Of a stretch of 8,142 nucleotides of DNA, positions 1-4,504 are shown in pieces (the first letter of the stretch is position 1; each line of letters begins with the position of its first letter). Location: NCBI GenBank assembly GCA_943354075.1, contig CALRBL010000022.1, positions 1 through 8,142 on the forward strand, read 5' to 3'. The notes beneath the pieces are model-generated. The model ran no database searches, was not told the DNA's origin, and saw nothing but the letters and a program-made list of their open reading frames with translations. The position numbers were made by a program, and so were the translations under genes. This stretch comes from Candidatus Nomurabacteria bacterium. GTDB taxonomy: Bacteria > Patescibacteriota > Minisyncoccia > Phycocordibacterales > CALRBL01.

Positions 1-1
1 T

Positions 2-304
2 TTTCAGTTTTTTCTTAACGGTGAAGAGGTAACCTACCGAGACAGTCCTGATTATTTTGGTTTAAACACTCCAGGTTTGCATGGTTCCCATTGGGCACAA
101 ATCGAACTTCCTCAAGGTCAGGGTAACATTCTTACCTTCAGAAGTCGACAAAACTGGAATCAATCCTTGTATCCTTATGGTCCTTCAGGTCAGTTTGGAT
201 ACGAGATTTTGGTCGCTGAAGTTCCAGTTATTCCAGAGCCCTCAACAGGAATTCTCATGGCTTCGGGAATTCTTGGACTGCTTCATCGCAGAAAAAGACA
301 CTGA
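2..304 (+). CDS. C-terminal part of a PEP-CTERM sorted surface protein (5' end outside window)
   Basis: The frame is open from the left window edge, so this is the last 100 residues of a longer protein. The C-terminus carries a full PEP-CTERM signal: the motif PEPST, a short hydrophobic helix (GILMASGILGLL) and an Arg/Lys/His tail (HRRKRH) right before the stop. In known systems this signal is recognised by an exosortase in the inner membrane, and the processed protein goes to the surface or extracellular matrix. The preceding residues are polar and rich in Gly, Asn, Gln and aromatic residues, as in an extracellular beta domain, but I recognise no family. No exosortase gene lies in the window. 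A strong hairpin follows the stop. The sorting signal is clear; the function of the protein is unknown. Confidence 0.88.
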   Translation, partial: FQFFLNGEEVTYRDSPDYFGLNTPGLHGSHWAQIELPQGQGNILTFRSRQNWNQSLYPYGPSGQFGYEILVAEVPVIPEPSTGILMASGILGLLHRRKRH

Positions 305-328
305 AACAAATACGACAAAAACCTAAAC

Positions 329-393
329 AACCGCCACCATGGCGTGAAAGGAAAAACTTCCTGCTCACGTGACATGGGCAGGCGGTTTTCTTT
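329..393 (+). terminator. Long composite rho-independent terminator after the PEP-CTERM gene
   Basis: AACCGCC (329-335) pairs with GGCGGTT (381-387). Inside it CCATG (337-341) pairs with CATGG (373-377), GCGTG (342-346) with CACGT (366-370), and GGAA (350-353) with TTCC (358-361). The outer stem runs into TTCTTTT. It begins 24 nt after the stop codon, so it probably ends that transcript. The arm is longer than a typical terminator. Confidence 0.7.
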
Positions 394-412
394 TACTTAC
401 TTTTTTAATTTA

Positions 413-504
413 TTCTTACGACACCATCAAACTTAAAATTCTAATACAATCGTTAATTCCCTCCCTCTCCTTCAAAAGTTCGGAAAGCCAGACATTGCGG
501 TCAC
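413..504 (-). repeat. WLSEL element, copy 1 (long form)
   Basis: The 29-nt core lies at 476-504 and the conserved AAT 21 nt before it at 455-457. On the minus strand the frame reads D-R-N-V-WLSEL-x3-R-x2-I and ends in V-S at a TAA (416-418). The open frame extends back to about 568, but I find no ATG, GTG or TTG start in it, so an intact gene is unlikely. This copy and copy 5 align without gaps over 92 nt. In the 63 nt outside the core, 42 positions match. Confidence 0.85.
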
Positions 505-528
505 CTGTGAATGTTGTGAATGTCGAGG

Positions 529-534
529 TATAAT
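529..534 (+). promoter_or_regulatory. -10 box TATAAT, 7 nt before the start codon
   Basis: A perfect TATAAT ends 7 nt before the ATG at 542. A transcript from it would begin at or next to the A of the ATG, which implies leaderless translation. There is no Shine-Dalgarno sequence. I see no good -35 box at the usual distance. Confidence 0.55.
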
Positions 535-541
535 TATATCT

Positions 542-823
542 ATGAAAACAAGATATAAATATGGATTAGTATTTTTGATAATTCACATTTTTTTGTCACT
601 TTTAGCAATATTTTTTGTATATGAGGCTATTGGTCCTTTGGGGATGATTGTCTTTCCTAATATTGTTATTCCTTACTTATTGACCGATAATCTACCAGAT
701 ATCTTTGGAGACTGGTCTAATCTATATTGGGGAGGAATCTTCTGGCTAATTGTTGGTTTTATAATTGGACTTATTATTGAAAAAAGAAGACTAAGGAAAT
801 TAGCTCGTCAACAAAGTATCTAG
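542..823 (+). CDS. Small hypothetical membrane protein, 93 aa
   Basis: The product has a short basic N-terminus (MKTRYKYG), a long hydrophobic helix at about residues 8-30, a second hydrophobic stretch at about 31-48, a polar segment with DNLPDIFGDW, a third helix at about 64-80, and a strongly basic tail (EKRRLRKLARQQ). The tail should stay in the cytoplasm. I recognise no family. The coding sequence is unusually AT-rich (20 of 60 bases are G or C in 601-660). The ATG is supported by the -10 box directly upstream and by the absence of another plausible start. Repeat copy 2 follows about 20 nt after the stop, and its minus-strand reading frame overlaps the last codons. This is probably a real gene of unknown function. 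Confidence 0.65.
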   Translation: MKTRYKYGLVFLIIHIFLSLLAIFFVYEAIGPLGMIVFPNIVIPYLLTDNLPDIFGDWSNLYWGGIFWLIVGFIIGLIIEKRRLRKLARQQSI

Positions 824-841
824 TTCTTGTGTGGCAGATTT

Positions 842-891
842 AATCTCTCCTCTCTCACTAGCTAGTTCTGAAAGCCACGCATTGCGGTCAC
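842..891 (-). repeat. WLSEL element, copy 2
   Basis: The core lies at 863-891 and the conserved AAT at 842-844. The minus strand reads D-R-N-A-WLSEL-ASE-R-GE-I. In this copy the frame can begin at a TTG (914-916) and ends at TAA (800-802), giving a possible 38-residue peptide whose end overlaps the 3' end of the 93-aa gene. The Ser codon is TCA instead of TCC, a synonymous change. There is no visible ribosome binding site, so translation is doubtful. Confidence 0.82.
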
Positions 892-952
892 AAATCAAAA
901 GAGCTATATTTATCAACGTATTTCAGGGCACCAAACAGCGTGTTCAGAACTT

Positions 953-961
953 TGGTATACT
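953..961 (+). promoter_or_regulatory. Extended -10 box TGG-TATACT, 8 nt before the start codon
   Basis: TATACT lies at 956-961 with the TG of an extended -10 at 953-954. The ATG at 970 follows after 8 nt. This supports 970 as the start, because a GTG start at 940 would lie upstream of the promoter. Confidence 0.55.
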
Positions 962-969
962 TTATCTCT

Positions 970-1275
970 ATGAACAGATTTTCAATATTCGGTGAACTCG
1001 TCTCGGTTGAGGGTAAGCGAGATGAGCTGGTAGACATTTTGCAAGACGCAGAAAAATTATTACTAGTAAAGAATGCTGATTGCCAATTATATTCAGTAAA
1101 TATTTCTCCAGACAAACCCAATAGTGTTTTTGTATTTGAGATTTGGACTGACGAGGCTAGTCATCAAAACAGCTTACGCGATGAAGGGGTGCTCGCACTA
1201 ATAATGAGAGCGAAGCCTATTATCCAAAATATCCAGAGACATTACACTTTGACTACAGTATCAAAACAGTCGTAA
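970..1275 (+). CDS. ABM-domain (antibiotic biosynthesis monooxygenase-like) protein, 101 aa
   Basis: The 101-residue product covers one ABM domain, a ferredoxin-like alpha-beta fold. Visible hallmarks are the first strand (FGELVSVEGKRDELVDIL), a helix, the strand around CQLYSVNISPDKPNSVFVFEIW with the typical aromatic E-x-W, and the helix after it (TDEASHQNSL). Relatives such as YgiN act on quinols and others on haem or polyketides, usually as dimers. The substrate cannot be told from sequence. The frame is open from a GTG at 940, but the ATG at 970 fits the domain start and the -10 box just ahead of it. Repeat copy 3 follows the stop at 27 nt. The family call is fairly secure; the reaction is not. 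Confidence 0.75.
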   Translation: MNRFSIFGELVSVEGKRDELVDILQDAEKLLLVKNADCQLYSVNISPDKPNSVFVFEIWTDEASHQNSLRDEGVLALIMRAKPIIQNIQRHYTLTTVSKQS

Positions 1276-1301
1276 TTTTGTAGCTGTACAATTGCTTCTC
1301 T

Positions 1302-1351
1302 AATAAACTCTCTATCTTCATAAAGTTCGGAAAGCCAGACATTACGGTCAT
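1302..1351 (-). repeat. WLSEL element, copy 3
   Basis: The core lies at 1323-1351 and the conserved AAT at 1302-1304. The minus strand reads D-R-N-V-WLSEL-YED-R-EF-I. Arg uses CGT where copies 1 and 2 use CGC, a synonymous change. This is the only copy with an in-frame ATG (1392-1394). From it a 50-residue frame runs to TAA at 1242-1244, overlapping the end of the response regulator in another frame and the 3' end of the ABM gene. Whether it is translated is unknown. Confidence 0.82.
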
Positions 1352-1365
1352 AATTAAGGCAATCC

Positions 1366-1782
1366 CTATGACTGTGAGCTCGAAAGCATCTCATAAAGAT
1401 GCTTTATGATGGCTTTTGGTGTCACCATAGCTTTGATGAGAAAGTCTGCTTTCAGGCTTTTTGCGCGAGCGCGGTCTTCTTCCTGGCTGGTGTTTGAAAC
1501 AACAACCACAGGAACCTTTTCAGTCAAAGGATCCTTCCTTAGGTTTTCAAGAAAATCGAGTCCTTTGATTCCCGACAAATAGATATCAAGAATAATGGCA
1601 TCGGGAATAGAAACTTTTACCGACTCAACAGCAGCTTCTCCACTTACCGCACTAGTAACGAGAGCCCCGTACTTTGCGACTGCAGCAACGATGACATCCC
1701 CCAGAAACACGTCATCTTCGACAATTAAAATCTTCTTGCCTTTAAAAAAACCGTCGTAATTATTTTCTTCGGTAGTGTTCAT
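1366..1782 (-). CDS. Stand-alone response regulator receiver protein, 138 aa
   Basis: This is a single CheY-type receiver domain with no output domain. After a polar tail of about 16 residues, strand 1 (KKILIVEDD) holds the Mg-binding acidic residues D23 and D24. D66 in AIILDIYLSG is the phospho-acceptor, S96 in VVVVSNTS is the conserved Ser/Thr, and K117 in FLIKAMVTP is the conserved lysine. All required residues are present, so it should be phosphorylatable. It is transcribed away from the membrane protein/kinase pair with 90 nt between the starts, so it is the likely partner of that kinase. With no DNA-binding domain it probably acts through protein contacts. A TAGTAT box lies 7 nt before the ATG, and there is no Shine-Dalgarno sequence. 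Confidence 0.92.
   Translation of the reverse strand: MNTTEENNYDGFFKGKKILIVEDDVFLGDVIVAAVAKYGALVTSAVSGEAAVESVKVSIPDAIILDIYLSGIKGLDFLENLRKDPLTEKVPVVVVSNTSQEEDRARAKSLKADFLIKAMVTPKAIIKHLYEMLSSSQS
1383..1405. repeat. Perfect 9-bp inverted repeat inside the 3' end of the regulator gene
   Basis: AAAGCATCT (1383-1391) and AGATGCTTT (1397-1405) form a perfect stem around a 5-nt loop, within the last codons of the response regulator. No T-run follows on either strand, so it is not a standard terminator. It could slow RNA decay or mark the transcript end. Confidence 0.5.
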
Positions 1783-1789
1783 GGGTCAT

Positions 1790-1798
1790 ATACTATCA
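1790..1798 (-). promoter_or_regulatory. Extended -10 box TGA-TAGTAT for the response regulator
   Basis: Read on the minus strand, TGA-TAGTAT ends 7 nt before the ATG of the regulator, the same spacing as at 542, 5445 and 7273. The spacing suggests a leaderless mRNA. The hexamer is imperfect, so confidence is moderate. Confidence 0.4.
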
Positions 1799-1872
1799 TG
1801 ACTCATATTGTATGTCGCGTGCAAATATAGTAACCTTAATAGTGATAAGTTTACAAAATTAATTTTATTTTT

Positions 1873-2520
1873 ATGATAATTGAAAACATGACGCTGTTAG
1901 TATATCTCATGTTTGCAGCAGGAATCTTTTATCTCATCTGCGCAGGATATGTCTACAAGCCTCTTCGAGAAGAAAAAAACGAACTCATCGGCGCGCTCTT
2001 TACCTTTCTTATTTATCAGGCAATCAACATGTTCTTCATGGGGCTCGAAATGTACACTCACAATATGGTCTACAGCAATATTGCAAGCCTCGCGGTATTC
2101 ATCGGTTCTGCTTACATGCTCAAGTTCCCTCTCAGTTCACTTTCGGAAAAAGCGCGCACAATGATTTTCAGAACGGTACTCATCGTTGTCATCCTCGCTT
2201 TCATTTGGTTCATTCAGACCGAAAAACGTGAGATGCAGCTTATGCACTTTACTCTCTGGTATGACCTTATCATCAACGGGCTCATTGTTGGAGGATTCAT
2301 CATTGTTCAAGGCCTTGGAATTACTGACCGTTGGAACAGAGTCAAAGCGCTCGGAGGAGGATCAGGAATCATTGCCTGCTGTGTGGTCGCAAATGGCGCC
2401 ATGATCACCGGCGCCATGATTACAAGTTCTTTCTTCGGCTTCGTGGCTCCCCTTTTAATCACTCTTTCCCTCATGTACGCTAGAAAGAAGCAGCGCAAAA
2501 GTCAACATGGAATTGTTTGA
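1873..2520 (+). CDS. Seven-helix membrane protein, probable sensor partner of the kinase, 215 aa
   Basis: The protein is almost entirely membrane-embedded. Hydrophobic segments lie at about residues 7-28, 38-59, 66-84, 98-115, 129-150, 163-182 and 187-203, followed by a basic tail (ARKKQRKSQH). No enzymatic motif is visible. Its stop codon overlaps the histidine kinase start by 14 nt, so the two are translationally coupled and probably act together, with this protein as the membrane input module of a split sensor kinase. That role is inference from context; I do not recognise a named family. A 15-nt tandem duplication gives GAMIT twice (residues 175-184) in helix 6. There is no Shine-Dalgarno sequence. 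A weak TAATTT lies 7 nt before the ATG. Confidence 0.8.
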   Translation: MIIENMTLLVYLMFAAGIFYLICAGYVYKPLREEKNELIGALFTFLIYQAINMFFMGLEMYTHNMVYSNIASLAVFIGSAYMLKFPLSSLSEKARTMIFRTVLIVVILAFIWFIQTEKREMQLMHFTLWYDLIINGLIVGGFIIVQGLGITDRWNRVKALGGGSGIIACCVVANGAMITGAMITSSFFGFVAPLLITLSLMYARKKQRKSQHGIV

Positions 2521-3424
2521 AAAATTTACTTCATACGTCTTAGGGGCGCTTAGTGGTATTGCCTTCGGGTATGTCATTTTGGGTTCTGAAACGGCATTAC
2601 CTTTGATTATTACTTCTGCCTTGATAGGTATGATCATTTCTGCAGAAATCCAGCATCATCACGTAGTAGCGATCATCAAACGAAACATCGATCTTAAAGA
2701 TGAGATCGTGGCACTCATTACTCACGAGATGCGCACAGGGCTCACCTCGACTAACTGGGCTATCCAACTCGTACTTGAAAAATATGATAGTGCCTTAAGT
2801 GCAGAAGACAAGGAACGACTTCTTGGAGTAGAGCGCTCTATCGAAACGACTGTTATGCATTCTGTGAATTTGCTCGATGTCAGCTTACTTGAAATAGAGA
2901 AGCTTTCCATTTCAAGAACTTTGATGAAACTTAATGAAGTTGAGAACATTTTTCATGAGATAATCGATAAGTATACCTTCGGTACCAAGCAAAAAGGCAT
3001 TAACTTTACGCATGATATTCGTCTCGATGGCAACAAAATGGTGGAAGTCGATATTATGCGTATCCGCATTATGATCGAGAACTTACTTGAAAACGCCATG
3101 CAATATTCGAATGGGGTGAAGAAGGATCTTCATGTAAAAATTGATAACGACGTCAAAAATATGAATATCATGATCAAAGACACGGGTATTGGCATTCCTA
3201 AAGACGAACAAAGCAAAATTTTTTCTGAATTCTTCAGGGCTAGCAATGCCAGAAAAAAGCTAGGAAGCGGAAGTGGTATCGGACTTTATATGTCAAAAAA
3301 ATATGTGATAGCGCATAATGGCACCATTCGTTTCGAATCAGAAGAAGGTCAAGGTACCACATTCTTCATCACTCTACCCTTACGAAATGTTGAAGATCTG
3401 AATAAATTTCTGACGAAATTATAA
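2507..3424 (+). CDS. Membrane-anchored sensor histidine kinase, 305 aa
   Basis: Two hydrophobic segments (about residues 8-27 and 29-46) are followed directly by the dimerisation and phospho-acceptor domain, with H73 in THEMRTGLTS. The ATP-binding domain has the N box (ENLLENAMQYS, N192 and N196), the G1 box (DTGIGIP, from D225), the F box (FSEFFRAS, about 239-246) and the G2 box (GSGSGIGL, 253-260). All catalytic motifs are intact. The H box has Gly where the usual Pro stands (HEMRTG rather than HELRTP). No PAS, HAMP or extracellular domain is present, so sensing must rely on the short membrane part or on the overlapping seven-helix protein. The divergent receiver at 1366-1782 is the likely phosphate acceptor. 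Repeat copy 4 overlaps the stop codon. Confidence 0.93.
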   Translation: MELFEKFTSYVLGALSGIAFGYVILGSETALPLIITSALIGMIISAEIQHHHVVAIIKRNIDLKDEIVALITHEMRTGLTSTNWAIQLVLEKYDSALSAEDKERLLGVERSIETTVMHSVNLLDVSLLEIEKLSISRTLMKLNEVENIFHEIIDKYTFGTKQKGINFTHDIRLDGNKMVEVDIMRIRIMIENLLENAMQYSNGVKKDLHVKIDNDVKNMNIMIKDTGIGIPKDEQSKIFSEFFRASNARKKLGSGSGIGLYMSKKYVIAHNGTIRFESEEGQGTTFFITLPLRNVEDLNKFLTKL

Positions 3425-3472
3425 TGTAATCTCTACTATTAGAAAGTTCGGAAAGCCACCCTGTGGGGTCAC
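3423..3472 (-). repeat. WLSEL element, copy 4
   Basis: The core lies at 3444-3472 and the conserved AAT at 3423-3425, immediately at the kinase stop. The minus strand reads D-P-T-G-WLSEL-SNS-R-DY-I and stays open to a TGA at 3369-3371, inside the kinase 3' end. A TAA (3480-3482) closes the frame upstream and no start codon lies between, so this copy cannot be a gene by itself. Confidence 0.85.
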
Positions 3473-3544
3473 ACGTTTTTTATCCATATTCTTCAATACT
3501 TTTCAATACAACAGAAGATTTTTTCCGAACTAATGACATTCTAA

Positions 3545-3573
3545 TTGCTAACCTTTACATTATATTGTACTAT
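3545..3573 (+). promoter_or_regulatory. Candidate sigma-70 promoter ahead of the leader of the 179-aa gene
   Basis: TTGCTA (3545-3550) and TACTAT (3568-3573) are separated by exactly 17 nt. A transcript would start near 3580 and meet the terminator at 3612-3640 before reaching the next gene. Both boxes deviate from consensus. Confidence 0.4.
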
Positions 3574-3611
3574 CCAAGCTCAATCTAACCGCTGAAATCT
3601 TGCCTGAAAGC

Positions 3612-3640
3612 AACTTTCCGCGCTTGGAAAGTTCTTTTTT
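3612..3640 (+). terminator. Rho-independent terminator just upstream of the 179-aa gene
   Basis: AACTTTCC (3612-3619) and GGAAAGTT (3626-3633) form a perfect 8-bp stem with a 6-nt loop, followed by C and six T. It ends only 7 nt before the ATG at 3648 and about 190 nt after the kinase stop. It could end the kinase transcript, end a small RNA of about 60 nt, or act as an attenuator. Confidence 0.85.
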
Positions 3641-3647
3641 GATTTAG

Positions 3648-4187
3648 ATGAGGCTAGAAAGCATCAACATGATCAATCCCGTCAGCAGGGCGAGTATTTT
3701 ACTCGCAAGTATCAATCAACAAATCCTCACGACAGCAATCCGATTCCTCACACACAAAGACGACGATGTATTCGCGATACGTCTGGGGGGCGTCCTTGCA
3801 ATCGCCGTTGTTTACCCAGACCGCAATTTTGCGGAATTTCAATCCGTGAGTATCGGACTTCCTGGTCTCAAGTTCGGCCGATTTGCCAGAAATACTGCAG
3901 AAAAGGTCGCTCGGCTCTTCGAGCGCCGAGCAGAGGGCAACGATGAAGTGGCGGCTTCCGTGAGTGCTGACGATACACTCGGCACCTATGGGGGCTGCAT
4001 CTTCTTCCGTAGTCGTCTAGCTGGATGCCATGAGGAAATCTACGTTTCATTCTCTGGTGCACCGCCTGAGGTGGACGAAGCTCTCGCTTTCGTCATCGGC
4101 GAACAATTGGGACTTGAAACCCCAAAGTACGAGAACCCTCTCATCCCTCGCGCACGCGAACTACTCGAAGATTTGATTCGAGGTTGA
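3648..4187 (+). CDS. Hypothetical soluble protein, 179 aa, GC-richer than neighbours
   Basis: The product is a mixed alpha-beta protein with no signal peptide and no long membrane helix. The C-terminal half has a strand (EEIYVSFSGAPPEVDEALAFVIGEQLGL) whose G-A-P-x-E-x-D-E-A pattern recalls the end of GlcG/HbpS-type domains. That likeness is weak, and I would keep it as hypothetical. The start may be the ATG at 3648, because an in-frame TAG lies directly before it, or the ATG at 3669. No Shine-Dalgarno sequence decides between them. G+C is 33 of 60 in 3781-3840, clearly above the 93-aa gene, which suggests a separate origin. A terminator lies just upstream and another follows the stop, so it is an isolated transcription unit. 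Confidence 0.7.
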   Translation: MRLESINMINPVSRASILLASINQQILTTAIRFLTHKDDDVFAIRLGGVLAIAVVYPDRNFAEFQSVSIGLPGLKFGRFARNTAEKVARLFERRAEGNDEVAASVSADDTLGTYGGCIFFRSRLAGCHEEIYVSFSGAPPEVDEALAFVIGEQLGLETPKYENPLIPRARELLEDLIRG

Positions 4188-4231
4188 ACAGAGATCACGA
4201 CTACTGGGAAGTCTCAAGACAACTTCAACAT

Positions 4232-4257
4232 ACCACCGACCCAGCGGTGGTTTTTTT
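4232..4257 (+). terminator. Rho-independent terminator of the 179-aa gene
   Basis: ACCACCG (4232-4238) pairs perfectly with CGGTGGT (4245-4251) around a 6-nt loop, and a run of seven T follows (4251-4257). It begins 44 nt after the stop codon. Confidence 0.9.
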
Positions 4258-4261
4258 ATTA

Positions 4262-4308
4262 GTGAACATGTGATTCACCAGAATCATCTACTGGGTGAAT
4301 GTTGTGAA
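4262..4308 (+). other. Two mutually exclusive hairpins with GTGAA motifs
   Basis: GTGAA (4262-4266) can pair with TTCAC (4274-4278). The same TTCAC is also part of ATTCACCAG (4273-4281), which pairs with CTGGGTGAAT (4291-4300) with one bulged G. The stretch ends in GTGAATGTTGTGAA (4295-4308), a 14-mer also found at 507-520 beside repeat copy 1. The role is unknown. It lies between a terminator and repeat copy 5. Confidence 0.45.
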
Positions 4309-4309
4309 C

Positions 4310-4401
4310 TTCCTACGACACCACAAAGCTAAAACTTTGAATACTACTCCCAATTCCCTCTCTGTTTGATAAAAGTTCGGAAAGCCACCCTGTGGGGTCA
4401 C
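4310..4401 (-). repeat. WLSEL element, copy 5 (long form)
   Basis: The core lies at 4373-4401 and the conserved AAT at 4352-4354. The minus strand reads D-P-T-G-WLSEL-LSN-R-EG-I and ends in V-V-S at a TAG (4313-4315), at the same distance from the core as the stop of copy 1. The frame extends upstream through FDAPSSRFEAKC, with no start codon before a TAA. The core is identical to that of copy 4. Confidence 0.87.
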
Positions 4402-4487
4402 ATTTAGCCTCAAAGCGAGATGAAGGTGCATCAAATCTATTTTACACATACAAATAGACCTTTTGAGAATATTAATTCTTTTTCCGC

Positions 4488-4496
4488 TATGATACT
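4488..4496 (+). promoter_or_regulatory. -10 region TATGATACT before the coiled-coil gene
   Basis: Two overlapping -10 candidates, TATGAT (4488-4493) and GATACT (4491-4496), lie 11 and 8 nt before the ATG at 4505. With TATGAT, TTGAGA (4463-4468) could serve as -35 at a 19-nt spacing. The mRNA would be leaderless for a start at 4505, or have a leader of about 20 nt for a start at 4526. Confidence 0.4.
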
Positions 4497-4504
4497 ATTC
4501 AGTT

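Noticed and set aside
888..1121. Minus-strand frame of 77 aa opposite the ABM gene
   Set aside because: It is antisense to the ABM domain, low in complexity (Ser/Thr-rich) and has no start signals.
3492..3510. Short tandem TTCAATAC repeat after repeat copy 4
   Set aside because: Only two 8-nt units 10 nt apart in AT-rich DNA; this is expected by chance.
413..4401. The five repeats as integron attC sites
   Set aside because: The gene-repeat layout fits, but no GTTRRRY/RYYYAAC core-site pair is visible, the repeats do not fold into long imperfect hairpins, and no integrase gene is in the window.
455..4401. The repeats as a CRISPR array
   Set aside because: Spacing is hundreds to thousands of bases with genes between copies, and no cas genes are present.
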